From contig VGOE01000004.1 of assembly GCA_016876035.1 (NCBI GenBank), positions 1-58,895 on the forward strand: DNA of 58,895 nucleotides. The letters run 5' to 3'. The notes beneath the pieces were generated by a model, which saw only the letters and a program-made list of their open reading frames with translations, was not told where the DNA came from and did no database searches. The position numbers and the translations under genes are program-made. Shown piece after piece: positions 9,807 through 18,380 of this stretch (positions are counted from its first letter, which is position 1; each line of letters starts with the position of its first letter). Origin of the DNA: Chloroflexota bacterium. Lineage in GTDB: Bacteria; Chloroflexota; Dehalococcoidia; UBA2247; RBG-13-53-26.

Positions 9807-10820
9807 GTGACAGGAAGCGACGTATATGCTGACTTAATGGAAAGGTTGAACTACCCAGACTCGGTTTATCTCAGGAGAGTATTAGAGAAGCTGTTGACTC
9901 CTGAAGAGGGACACTTGCTGCTTCAACTGCCGGCGGAGCCTGGAGAGTTGGCCCAAAGAATGGGGTGGGATGAGGAGACTCTGAACAGGAAACTTCAGGA
10001 GTTTCTGGAGAGGGGTTTGGCCATCGCTGGGCGGAAAGGGGTGCGGTTGATCCGCGAGTTAACACAGCTACACGACGCCACTCTATCAAGCTCGGAGAGG
10101 TGGGTGGATACCGAACTTCTTGACCTATGGCGGGAGTTCTATGAAGCTGACTGGCTTCCACGGCTGGCCACTGTTCCCGTTGATTCCTATGTCCAGTACG
10201 TTAGAGTTGTTCCTGCCTGGAAGGCGATAGAACGGAGCCTGCGGCTTTCCATCAACGAGCTTTTACCCGGAGAGAATATCAGGGAGCTAATCAGGGGAGC
10301 GGAGCTGATTGCCGTGGTTCCTTGTAGCTGCCGTAGATCAATGAGAAGATGCCAGGCTTCGCTTGACAACTGTCTCCAATTCAACAAGGGGGCTGAATAC
10401 GCCATAAGAAGGGGTGCTGGCCGCAGGATTTCTGTGGAAGAGGCCATAGCCATTGCTGACGAAGCTGAGGAGGAGGGGCTGATTCATACCTGGCCTTTGA
10501 TCCCTTCCACCAACCTCAATGTAATATGTAATTGCTGCGTTGACTGTTGCATCATTTTTGATGCTGGACTCCGGTTTGGCACCATAGGCCGGACACTGGA
10601 GAAAAGCCGGTTTCGGGCAGAGATTGATCCACAAGCCTGCGATGGCTGCCAGGATTGTGTGGAGCGCTGCTTTTTTGATGCTATAGAGATGAAGAAGCAT
10701 GCTTCGGAGAAGAAGCTCAAGGCTGCCGTAGACCCAGAAAAGTGCTTTGGGTGCGGCCTGTGTGCGATAGTGTGCGACCCAGGTGCTATTACCATGAAGC
10801 TAGCCGGGGTTGATGCTTGA
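9807..10820 (+). CDS. Winged-helix / Cys-rich / 2x[4Fe-4S] ferredoxin fusion protein
   Basis: A 337-residue protein starting at GTG 9807 behind a strong AAGGAGG. Residues about 25-95 read like a MarR-type winged helix (ELAQRMGWDEETLNRKLQEF then a basic segment). The middle part carries two Cys-rich motifs, VPCSCRRSMRRC and ICNCCVDCC, which could hold a further cluster or metal. The C-terminus is a classical 2[4Fe-4S] ferredoxin with CDGCQDCVERC and CFGCGLCAIVC. It has no membrane segments. Its place after the NuoE/NuoF pair suggests an electron carrier or a redox-sensing regulator for that module; the 141-base gap leaves co-transcription open. Confidence 0.78.
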   Translation: MTGSDVYADLMERLNYPDSVYLRRVLEKLLTPEEGHLLLQLPAEPGELAQRMGWDEETLNRKLQEFLERGLAIAGRKGVRLIRELTQLHDATLSSSERWVDTELLDLWREFYEADWLPRLATVPVDSYVQYVRVVPAWKAIERSLRLSINELLPGENIRELIRGAELIAVVPCSCRRSMRRCQASLDNCLQFNKGAEYAIRRGAGRRISVEEAIAIADEAEEEGLIHTWPLIPSTNLNVICNCCVDCCIIFDAGLRFGTIGRTLEKSRFRAEIDPQACDGCQDCVERCFFDAIEMKKHASEKKLKAAVDPEKCFGCGLCAIVCDPGAITMKLAGVDA

Positions 10821-10845
10821 CAGGAACACACTGACATTATGCGGA

Positions 10846-11409
10846 TCACCCCCAGCCCTCTGGGAAGTTGAACTGTCCGCTCAGGGTAGCGCCGCAATCA
10901 TGACACTGGCCACCGTACCAATCAGTAGGACAACCGCAACGGGGGCAGCGCCATCTCGCCTCCTGCTCTGCAATCCAGGCGTCAATGCCGATTTCCCGCT
11001 GCCGGCGGATATTGGCCAGCACCTCACCGTGGTGTGGAAAGCCATCATTATTGAAGTCAATGAGTTGCTGGCAGGGCGAGTCAGCGCACCGGTAACAGTG
11101 TGTCAGTCCTTTCTCCAATGCGCAAGCCCGGAGCCCGCAAATGCGACACGGAAAGGCCACCATCTCTGAGAGACAGCCCTCGCAAGCGACGTCTTCGATC
11201 CCCAGTTCCAGCCCTTCCAATGCAGAGAGGTCAATGTCTTGTCCCGACGGAGACATCTTCCGGGCCATCTTCGCAATCCCTTCAGGTAACGTCTTCGCCA
11301 TCTGCTCAAGGGACTCGGAATCGCCCCGTTTATTCGCGCGGTACATTACGCACGCACCGCAGTAGAGCCCGCATGGCGCAGCCAGATTCCACCTTTTCCC
11401 ATCCATCAT
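10846..11409 (-). CDS. DUF3795-type Cys-rich zinc-ribbon protein
   Basis: A 187-residue protein opening with APCGLYCGACVMYRA, the typical start of DUF3795 proteins, followed by many Cys pairs (CEGCLSEM, CRICGLRAC, CYRCADSPC) and a C-terminal zinc ribbon CPRCGCP..CHDCG. The Cys pattern suggests several bound zinc ions or clusters. Family function is not established; members are frequent in anaerobes. The start at the first of two ATG codons (11409) is preceded by a GGGGG ribosome-site-like run. It is convergent with the ferredoxin gene, 25 bases away. Confidence 0.8.
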   Translation of the reverse strand: MMDGKRWNLAAPCGLYCGACVMYRANKRGDSESLEQMAKTLPEGIAKMARKMSPSGQDIDLSALEGLELGIEDVACEGCLSEMVAFPCRICGLRACALEKGLTHCYRCADSPCQQLIDFNNDGFPHHGEVLANIRRQREIGIDAWIAEQEARWRCPRCGCPTDWYGGQCHDCGATLSGQFNFPEGWG

Positions 11410-11550
11410 CGGAAACCCCCTTCCTCAAACCTGACTTCTCCTCACTTGACTAACCTCAGAATTCATCGGCCTCAAATCCGCAAAGCCCCGTTCTCAGGCG
11501 TTCCAGCCTCTTCCTGCACGTTCACAGCCCTTCGTGGATTAGTCCGTGAT

Positions 11551-12378
11551 TTAGGGATCCGTGTAAACCGGCTCACGCTTCTCGACGAAGGTAGCCTTGA
11601 TGGCCTCCATGGCATCGTCCGTGAAACCGCATAGGATCTGCGTCCGGTTCTCCAGCTTCGTCGCGTCTAGAAGGCTCCCGGCGTCGATGTTGGCATTGAA
11701 CACTTCTTTCGTCATCCTGAGGGAGAAGGGGGAGATCTTCAGTAGTTCCCGCGCCAGGCTCTCCGCAACCTCATCCAATTGGGCATCGGGGACAACCTGG
11801 GAGACCAGTCCAATGCGTTCCGCAGTAGCGGCATCAATGAAGCGAGAGGTGAACATGTAGAGTGCAGCGCGTGATGCCCCAATGAGCCGGGGCAGAAAGT
11901 ACGACATGCCCACGTCACCTGCCCCCATGCCGAGTTTGGGGGCACCAACGTTGAACCGCGCTGTCTCACTGGCCAAGCGTATGTCGCTGGCCAGAGTGAG
12001 CGCGAAGCCTCCGCCAATGGCGAAGCCGCGGACCGCACAGATAATGGGCTGGGGAGCATGGCGCATTCGAAGCGGAATGTCGGCCAGCTTCCTCTGGATC
12101 ATGAACCCGCGAGGGCGCATGCGCATGGGGACTGCGGCATCGCTTCCCATGCCGCCTTCAAAACCAGGGGTATCCGTCAGATCCAGGCCAACGCAGAAAT
12201 CTCGGCCGGCACCGCGGATGACAAGGACTCTCACGTCCAGGTTGTCCTCCAGAGACCCGAAGAAGTCGCGCAAATCCAGCATCGCCTGCCAGGACAAGGC
12301 ATTACGCTGCTCCGGCCGATTCAGTGTAAGCCAGCCTATGTGGTTGCGTAGTTCGAACTGCAGTGTGCCGTAGCTCAT
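11551..12378 (-). CDS. Enoyl-CoA hydratase/isomerase (crotonase) family protein
   Basis: A 275-residue crotonase-fold enzyme acting on an acyl-CoA thioester. The N-terminal LTLNRPEQRNALS strand, FCVGLDL, the oxyanion-hole segment AVRGFAIGGGFALTLASD (about residues 117-134) and GMSYFLPRLIG are all present, and the length is typical. The first catalytic position lies in APKLGMGAGD, where the canonical Glu is not evident, so hydratase activity is less certain than isomerase or another crotonase reaction. A good GGAGGA ribosome site precedes ATG 12378. It is divergent from the PAC2/acyl-CoA dehydrogenase operon, consistent with a shared role in acyl-CoA catabolism. Confidence 0.9.
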   Translation of the reverse strand: MSYGTLQFELRNHIGWLTLNRPEQRNALSWQAMLDLRDFFGSLEDNLDVRVLVIRGAGRDFCVGLDLTDTPGFEGGMGSDAAVPMRMRPRGFMIQRKLADIPLRMRHAPQPIICAVRGFAIGGGFALTLASDIRLASETARFNVGAPKLGMGAGDVGMSYFLPRLIGASRAALYMFTSRFIDAATAERIGLVSQVVPDAQLDEVAESLARELLKISPFSLRMTKEVFNANIDAGSLLDATKLENRTQILCGFTDDAMEAIKATFVEKREPVYTDP

Positions 12379-12680
12379 ACCGTCCTCCTTTGTAGCCGAC
12401 TGCTAGTCCTCAATGATGATCCCAGTCTGTCCGAGTCAACTCTTGTCGGCTGCCATATCCTTTAACAATCAGTATATCGGCTCTTCGGAGGGTGTGCAAA
12501 GACCTGCCTTGTTTCTCCTTGAACCACAGAGCAAGGTGTGATAGAATGAGCGCCATCGAAAACGGGGTAATTGCAGCCAAGCTCAATTGACGAAGGTGAC
12601 TGAGAATTGAGGTCTGCGCTGCAAATCCGCCTCAGACGAAGAAACATCTGGTCTTTGTTCAATGGGGGAGAAGGTGCTGG
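12379..12680. other. Divergent intergenic region
   Basis: The space between the crotonase gene and the PAC2 gene should carry both promoters. I see no clear -35/-10 pair. An inverted repeat, AGCCGAC (12394-12400) and GTCGGCT (12445-12451), lies on the crotonase side. Confidence 0.4.
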
Positions 12681-13478
12681 ATGAGGAAACGCGAAGAAGA
12701 AATAGTCAAAGTCTATAGAATGCCTAAGCTCACTAATCCTTCATTAGTGGCTGCCTGGCCAGGTATCGCCAATGTGGCTCTTACAGCAGCCAGCTACATA
12801 ACTGATAGCCTGGACGCTAAAGAGTTTGCCGAGGTGCAGTCCTTGTCCTTCTTTGACCTCAATGGGGCCCTCATCGAAAAAAACTTAGTACAAGCGCCAA
12901 GGTTCCCCGAGAGCAAATTCTACTACTGGAAAAGAAACAAAGCCGGAGGTGACCTTGTCTTCTTCATCGGAGAGGCCCAACCGGCCTCGAGAAGCTATGA
13001 ATTCGCCAACAAAATCCTGGACTTCGCCCAGAAGCTTGGAGTCACCCGAGTATATACGCTGGCCGCAGCCATCGTTACCCAATTTTCGGACAAGCCGCGT
13101 GTATGGGCGGCAGCTACGGATGACGAATTGCTGAGGGATCTAGAGAGGTATGGCCTGGTTCTAAAGGGGAACTTCTACGTTGTGGGTATGAATGGTCTAC
13201 TACTCTCCGTAGCCAAAGAGAAGGACATGAGTGGCATTTGCTTGCTGGGAGAGACGCCTCGCTATCTCAGTGACGTTGGGAACCCGATAGCTTCTCAGTC
13301 AGTGGTTGAGGTCCTAACCAGGTTGTTAGACATCGAGATCGATATGACAGAACTAAAGCAGATGGTCAAGGAAGCTCGTCAACAAATAGACGAAGCGATC
13401 AAGGAAAGCCGCCGCCAGTATATCGATCAATTCACTGTGCCTCTTTGGGAGCGTCCTCCAGAGGAGGAAAAGGGCTAG
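12681..13478 (+). CDS. PAC2 (proteasome assembly chaperone-like) family protein
   Basis: A 265-residue protein with the PAC2-family features: the N-terminal LVAAWPGIANVALTAASYI, a central GVTRVYTLAAAIVTQF, a GNFYVVGMNGLLLSVA segment and GICLLGETPRYL. A charged, helical tail follows (TELKQMVKEARQQIDEAIKESRRQ). In archaea and some bacteria such proteins are related to proteasome assembly factors, but their role in bacteria without a proteasome is not settled. Start ATG 12681 has AAGGTG upstream. It lies 86 bases before acyl-CoA dehydrogenase on the same strand, so it may be the first gene of that operon. Confidence 0.85.
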   Translation: MRKREEEIVKVYRMPKLTNPSLVAAWPGIANVALTAASYITDSLDAKEFAEVQSLSFFDLNGALIEKNLVQAPRFPESKFYYWKRNKAGGDLVFFIGEAQPASRSYEFANKILDFAQKLGVTRVYTLAAAIVTQFSDKPRVWAAATDDELLRDLERYGLVLKGNFYVVGMNGLLLSVAKEKDMSGICLLGETPRYLSDVGNPIASQSVVEVLTRLLDIEIDMTELKQMVKEARQQIDEAIKESRRQYIDQFTVPLWERPPEEEKG

Positions 13479-13564
13479 TTTAGCCGGGAGATTTCGACCT
13501 CCTATTCCGAAGCTTGCAAGCATCGCCAATGACAACACGTTAAGCATTGAGAAAGGAGACTCCT

Positions 13565-14722
13565 TTGGAGTACTTCCTGAATGAACAGCAGAAAACGGTA
13601 AAGAGCCTGGCGCGAAGAATCGCCGAAGAGCGCATACTGCCCATACGGGCGGAACTTGACGAGAAAGAAGAGTTTCCCTGGGAAATAATCAAGTCTCTGG
13701 CCGAGGCTGACATGTTCCGTGTATTCATACCGGAAGAGTACGAAGGACTGGGAGGAGGGTGTTTCGACCTCTGTCTGGTAATAGAGGAGCTGTCCCGGGC
13801 CTGTGGGGGCATTGCCATCAGCTATGCTGCCGACGCTCTGGGGTGCCTGCCCCTGATCCACCACAGCACTGAAGAGCAAAAGAAGAAATACCTTCCTGAT
13901 GTGGCCAGCGGCGCAAGACTAACTGCGTTTGCCCTTACCGAATCAACCGCCGGCAGCGACGCCGGCAAAATAAGGACATCGGCTAGCCGCCAGGGCGACC
14001 ACTATCTGCTAAATGGCACCAAGCAGTTCATCACCAACGGCGGCGAGGCGGAGATATACACCGTTATCGCCATGACTGATCCAGCCAAAGGTAGTCGCGG
14101 TGCTAGCGCCTTTGTGGTCGAGAAAAATACTCCTGGTTTCTCCTTCGGCAAGAAAGAAAAGAAGATAGGCATCCGCTCCTCTTCCACACGGGAGCTGATT
14201 TTTCGGGACTGCCGAATACCGCAAGGGAACCTGATCGGCAGGGAGGGGCAAGGCTTCATCATCGCTGTAAGGACAATAGACCGTTCCCGCCCGGGGGTGG
14301 CTGCCCAAGCAGTGGGCATTGCCCAAGGGGCACTGGAGGCGGCTGTGGATTATGCCCGCCAACGCGTCCAATTCGATCACCCCATTTCATCTTTCCAGGC
14401 TGTGCAGCATATGCTGGCCAACATGGCCACCGAATTGGAAGCAGCCAGAGCCCTGGTCTATGCCGTGGCGAAGACGGTTGATAGCGGGGCAAAGGACTAC
14501 GCGGAGGAGGCAGCTATGGCCAAGGTGTTTGCCTCTGATGTGGCCATCAAGGTGACTGTGGATGCTATGCAGATCTTCGGTGGCGTGGGTTACATGCGCG
14601 ATTACCCTGTGGAAAAGATGATGCGGGATGCCAAGATCACTCAAATATACGAGGGCACCAATCAGGTCTTGAGGAACGCCATCGCCCTGGAAGTCCTGAA
14701 GAGAAGAGGCAGGCGGGAATGA
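13565..14722 (+). CDS. Acyl-CoA dehydrogenase
   Basis: A 385-residue FAD enzyme that desaturates an acyl-CoA and passes electrons to ETF. It shows FALTESTAGSDAG, the FAD/substrate segment FITNGGEAEIYTVIA, QAVGIAQGALEAAVDYA, and the C-terminal MQIFGGVGYMRDYPVEKMMRDAKITQIYEGTNQ, where the Glu in IYEGTN is the usual catalytic base. The start chosen is TTG 13565, seven bases after AGAAAGGAG; an earlier in-frame TTG at 13547 would place that ribosome site inside the gene. The stop overlaps etfB in ATGA, giving the order acd-etfB-etfA known from clostridial bcd operons. Chain-length specificity cannot be read from the sequence. Confidence 0.95.
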   Translation: MEYFLNEQQKTVKSLARRIAEERILPIRAELDEKEEFPWEIIKSLAEADMFRVFIPEEYEGLGGGCFDLCLVIEELSRACGGIAISYAADALGCLPLIHHSTEEQKKKYLPDVASGARLTAFALTESTAGSDAGKIRTSASRQGDHYLLNGTKQFITNGGEAEIYTVIAMTDPAKGSRGASAFVVEKNTPGFSFGKKEKKIGIRSSSTRELIFRDCRIPQGNLIGREGQGFIIAVRTIDRSRPGVAAQAVGIAQGALEAAVDYARQRVQFDHPISSFQAVQHMLANMATELEAARALVYAVAKTVDSGAKDYAEEAAMAKVFASDVAIKVTVDAMQIFGGVGYMRDYPVEKMMRDAKITQIYEGTNQVLRNAIALEVLKRRGRRE

Positions 14723-15504
14723 ACGTAGTGGTCTGTATCAAGCAAGTGCCAGAAGCACCGACATTCGAAATTGACCCGCAAACCAATACCTTGATCAGAG
14801 CCAGGGGTAAGATGATCGTCAACCCCTTTGACATGTATGCGCTGGAAGAGGGTGTCCGGCTGAAGGAGCGATATGGTGGGCAGACCACCGCCATCACCAT
14901 GGGACCGCCCGAAGCGCACGAAGCACTAAGGGAGGCGATTGCTCTTGGCATAGACAGCGCCATCCTTTTCACCGATCCCAGTTTCGAAGGTTGTGACACT
15001 CTGGCGACCTCCTATGTTCTGGCTAAGGCCATCAACAAGCTGGGGCAGCCCGATCTCATAATCTGCGGCAGGCAGACGACAGATGGGGACACCGGACAGG
15101 TAGCCCCCCAGCTTGCTGAGGGGCTGGGCCTGCCTTTTGCATCTTATGTGACTAAGATCGAAGAGGTAACAGAGAAACACATGAAGCTACAGCGGATGGC
15201 CGATAGCGGGCACCAGGTTATAGAGATGGCCCTACCGGCAGTAATCAGCGTAGTAAAAGAAATAAATGCGCCACGGCTCCCATCGCTCCGTGGGCTGATG
15301 CAGGCGAAGAAAGCCCAGATACCAAACTGGTCTGCCCAGGATCTGGCTGTGGAGGCCAGCAAGGTTGGATCGGCAGGATCTGCCACCAGGGTGAAGATGG
15401 TCTTCTTCCCGCAGAGGGCGGGAGGGAGCGAACTCCTGCAAGGTAGCCCGGAGAGCCAGGTGGACCAGTTGCTGGAGAGGCTGAGAGGGGCCAAAGTAAT
15501 CTGA
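14719..15504 (+). CDS. etfB: Electron transfer flavoprotein beta subunit
   Basis: The 261-residue beta subunit of ETF takes electrons from acyl-CoA dehydrogenases. It opens MNVVVCIKQVPEAP, then VNPFDMYALEEGVRLKE, MGPPEAHEALREA, and GRQTTDGDTGQVAPQLAE. That last motif resembles the DGDTAQVGP form of ETFs from anaerobes such as clostridial Bcd-EtfAB, which hold a second FAD in EtfB and can bifurcate electrons; ordinary ETFs with AMP at this site have a different sequence here. Bifurcation is an inference from this motif and from the gene order. It overlaps the dehydrogenase stop by 4 bases. Confidence 0.95.
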   Translation: MNVVVCIKQVPEAPTFEIDPQTNTLIRARGKMIVNPFDMYALEEGVRLKERYGGQTTAITMGPPEAHEALREAIALGIDSAILFTDPSFEGCDTLATSYVLAKAINKLGQPDLIICGRQTTDGDTGQVAPQLAEGLGLPFASYVTKIEEVTEKHMKLQRMADSGHQVIEMALPAVISVVKEINAPRLPSLRGLMQAKKAQIPNWSAQDLAVEASKVGSAGSATRVKMVFFPQRAGGSELLQGSPESQVDQLLERLRGAKVI

Positions 15505-15526
15505 CACGGTCAGCAGTGAGGCCCAA

Positions 15527-16531
15527 ATGCCAAACCCAATCATGAACTCTGAAGTCTGGATATTCGCTGAACAGCAAGATAACAAGATAAAGAGCGTGGC
15601 CTATGAGCTGGTATCGGAGGGCCGCAGGCTAGCCGATGCCCTGGGAGTGGCACTGTGTGCGGTATGCCTGGGGTATCAGGTGCAAGGTATAGAGCAACTG
15701 GTTTCTTGCGGGGCTGATAAGGTCTATCTGCTGGATGACCCTGCCTTAGCAGATCATGATGAGGACATATATACCAAAGCCCTTACCGATCTGGTGCGCC
15801 AGCATAAGCCGGCGATACTTCTGGCCGGGGCTACTTCACTGGGCCAGTCGTTTATCCCCAGAGTAGCCGCTTCATTGCAGACTGGGCTGGCCGCCAATTG
15901 CACCGGTCTGGAAATTAACCCAGAGAGCAGGATACTGCTGCAAACGCGCCCCGCCTACGGTGGCAGTCTGATGGCCACGGTGATTTGCCCAGAGAAAAGG
16001 CCCCAGATGTGCACCATCCGTCCCCATGTCTTTAAGCGGGGCAGAACAGACGAATCGCGCCAGGGACAGATAGTGCGTGTGGACTTCGATAAGCGGTCGG
16101 TCACATCGAGAACCAAAGTGCTCCAGATGGTCAATGAGTTGACCGAGAAGGTCAAGCTGGAAGAGGCTGACATTATTGTCTGCGGTGGTCGCGGGCTGGG
16201 GGCAGCGGAGAACTTCCGCATAGTGGCCGAGCTGGCCGAGGTTCTTGATGCGGCACTGGGTTCCTCCCGCCCTCCGGTGGACGATGGTTGGATCCCCTAC
16301 TCACATCAGATTGGGCAGACAGGCAAGACCGTTTCGCCCAAGGTCTATTTTGCCTGCGGTATCTCCGGAGCGCCGCAGCACCTGGCTGGGATGCAGACCT
16401 CTGATATCATCGTGGCCATAAACGAGGACCCCAGAGCGCCTATCTTTGAAGTGGCTACTTACGGTATCGTGGGAGACCTCTTCAAAGTAGTGCCCCTGCT
16501 GACAAGCAAGCTGAAACAGGCCCGCGCCTAG
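15527..16531 (+). CDS. etfA: Electron transfer flavoprotein alpha subunit
   Basis: The 334-residue alpha subunit carries the mobile FAD domain of ETF. The N-terminal half begins VWIFAEQQDNKIKSVAYEL, and the C-terminal FAD domain shows CGGRGLGAAENF, SSRPPVDDGWIPYSHQIGQTG, YFACGISGAPQHLAGM and VAINEDPRAPIFEVATYGIVGD, all standard. No extra N-terminal ferredoxin domain is present. It starts at ATG 15527 with AGTGAGG upstream; ATG 15542 is possible. It follows etfB by 22 bases and closes the operon. Confidence 0.95.
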   Translation: MPNPIMNSEVWIFAEQQDNKIKSVAYELVSEGRRLADALGVALCAVCLGYQVQGIEQLVSCGADKVYLLDDPALADHDEDIYTKALTDLVRQHKPAILLAGATSLGQSFIPRVAASLQTGLAANCTGLEINPESRILLQTRPAYGGSLMATVICPEKRPQMCTIRPHVFKRGRTDESRQGQIVRVDFDKRSVTSRTKVLQMVNELTEKVKLEEADIIVCGGRGLGAAENFRIVAELAEVLDAALGSSRPPVDDGWIPYSHQIGQTGKTVSPKVYFACGISGAPQHLAGMQTSDIIVAINEDPRAPIFEVATYGIVGDLFKVVPLLTSKLKQARA

Positions 16532-16945
16532 CGGGGGTGGTGGGTTTCGTCCCTCCCCGAAAGGGTTGAAGATGATGTCTCCAGTCTTTGAATAACGCCT
16601 CAATGGCTATCCTATCTCTACACCATAGGAGCGCCTTGGGAAGGTGTCTGTAGGTTGTCAGGCAAGCGGATGCAAATGTCCCCTGATGCTAGGGGTGTAA
16701 GATTTGGTCAGGCCCGAGGCGATCGTGATTTCCTGGCGTTAGTCGAAGCACAAAATAAAAGGCTGCGTTTCTCTGTCTATCTCGCAGCCTTCCTTGTGAC
16801 CCCGCCCAAGGTCTAAATCACCAAACACATCCTAATGGGCAATATACAGGTCACTCCTTTCCAATAAACACAGCATAGCATAGCCGTTGACACTTGTCAA
16901 TATTTGTTGAAATCTGTGACAGGTATGTGACATCTCTCGGGTGTA
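16532..16945. other. Intergenic region after etfA
   Basis: No gene is seen. The region contains a terminator facing the AAA ATPase gene (16751-16791, minus strand) and a perfect short palindrome, TTGACA-CT-TGTCAA (16887-16900), just past the end of that gene. Confidence 0.5.
16751..16791 (-). terminator. Intrinsic terminator for the AAA ATPase gene
   Basis: On the minus strand AAGGCTGCG (16791-16783) pairs with CGCAGCCTT (16767-16759) over nine base pairs, with a 15-base loop, followed by TTTATTTTG. The stem lies about 155 bases past the ATPase stop codon. On the plus strand no T-run follows. Confidence 0.6.
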
Positions 16946-18166
16946 TTATCCCGATGATCGTAGTCTATCGTCCAGTCTGCCTGACCACCAGAGGTCACCA
17001 AGCTGACCCTTGCAAGCATCCAGGAGTTGATTGACTTCTCTGTAGTGCTGTAAGCCGTGTATTGTAGTCCCCTCGCTAGGGGAAAACTCGACGACTCGAA
17101 CTTCATTTAGGATGTCAGTCCTTGCCTTGATCGCATTGAGGAAGTCGCGCGAATGTGTAGCCACCAGGATTTGGACACGGCTGGGGTCAGTACCGGTGGT
17201 GAATCGCTTGAGTAGTTGGTAGCGTGGCTCTAAGGCCGACACGTGCACACCGTTCTCGGGTTCTTCCAGGCATACTTTAAGGTTTGGGGTCGAAGAGTGC
17301 AATCGCCAAAGGAGAAAAGTAGAGAGGAGTACACCATCGGACTCCAGTGTTGCTGGCGTCTCCTGCATAGTGCGCCCGGACTTGAAAGTAAGACTCAAGC
17401 CTCGCCAGTCTGACTTGAAACCTATCCCGCGAATGTGTTCGTGCAAAGCGCCAAGGTCAGACTCTATGGAATTGAATATCTCCCGTTTAGTCAGTAATAG
17501 ATCCCGAAGTGCAAGTACTAGGTTGCGTCCGGTCTCATCCACATCCATCGTTTGTCTTTTTTGAGATCCGGTCGCCACGTCAGCCTGTACCCTGGTTGAA
17601 GAGGCTATGTCGCTTGCCCCTGGCCTATACCTGCGCGCAGGACCCAGACTTCTCCTCAGTTCCTGAAGAGGTTGGAGATACGGGCCCGCAACAGGATCCT
17701 GACTGAAGTGTGAGGCTAGGTAAGCTAGTGGTGCCTTGTACGGGCCCGGCCAGGCTTTCGGTCCCTGTGATGTCTCGAACTTGAATCCATCTCTACTATC
17801 CAACCACTGGCCTCTGAACTGAAATCTCTCCGCCGTGATGCTCCAACCAAGGTAGCTTCTACGTAGTTCAATAGTGTAGTCAGCCTCAGTTGATCGGTTA
17901 TCGCCCATCCAGACCTCGAACTCTATTGGGAGCCCCGTATCTCCCTTCCAGACCGCCTCGTCAAAACCTACACCAGGCTCGACGTAGAAGTCGCCAGACT
18001 TCCCGCCGTGGACAGGATACCAGGAGATTCTAGAGAAAGTGGATAGGGCTTTGAAGAAAGCGGACTTGCCTGCGCTGTTGGGGCCGACGAAAACGGTAAG
18101 AGGTTCGAGGTCAACCGTGACGTCTTTGAGGCACATGAAATTCCGGACTCTGAATTTCTTGTACAT
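16946..18166 (-). CDS. Solitary AAA/ABC-type ATPase (RecF/OLD-like AAA family)
   Basis: A 406-residue ATPase with Walker A GPNSAGKS near the N-terminus (about residues 29-36), an ABC-like signature region ATLESDGVLLSTFLL, Walker B KVCLEEPENGVH and the switch motif VATHSRDFL. This is the layout of AAA_15/AAA_21 proteins related to OLD nucleases, but no TOPRIM nuclease domain follows and no partner gene adjoins it. Such proteins are often part of phage defence or toxin systems; this one alone proves nothing about that. It has its own terminator and is flanked by spacers of 414 and 214 bases, so it may be a single-gene insertion. Confidence 0.85.
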   Translation of the reverse strand: MYKKFRVRNFMCLKDVTVDLEPLTVFVGPNSAGKSAFFKALSTFSRISWYPVHGGKSGDFYVEPGVGFDEAVWKGDTGLPIEFEVWMGDNRSTEADYTIELRRSYLGWSITAERFQFRGQWLDSRDGFKFETSQGPKAWPGPYKAPLAYLASHFSQDPVAGPYLQPLQELRRSLGPARRYRPGASDIASSTRVQADVATGSQKRQTMDVDETGRNLVLALRDLLLTKREIFNSIESDLGALHEHIRGIGFKSDWRGLSLTFKSGRTMQETPATLESDGVLLSTFLLWRLHSSTPNLKVCLEEPENGVHVSALEPRYQLLKRFTTGTDPSRVQILVATHSRDFLNAIKARTDILNEVRVVEFSPSEGTTIHGLQHYREVNQLLDACKGQLGDLWWSGRLDDRLRSSG

Positions 18167-18380
18167 GGTTCATCCTCCCAATCACGCGCCCTTGCCTCGA
18201 GCGTCTTGATTGGACAAAGGCAGCACATTATACAACAAAGGCACCGTGAGCGCAATCAGCTGGACTCATCGGCCATCGCCATATCACTGGCTGTTCATCA
18301 GAGGCGCAGCCTCTACGGAATCTGTGAGTGCCAGGTCCCCGACCTGACCTAAGAGGGTAGCTTCCTATTTTATGCTAAGG

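Noticed and set aside
7555-10820. A bifurcating [FeFe]-hydrogenase operon
   Set aside because: The NuoE/NuoF-type genes match, but no hydrogenase catalytic subunit with an H-cluster domain is present.
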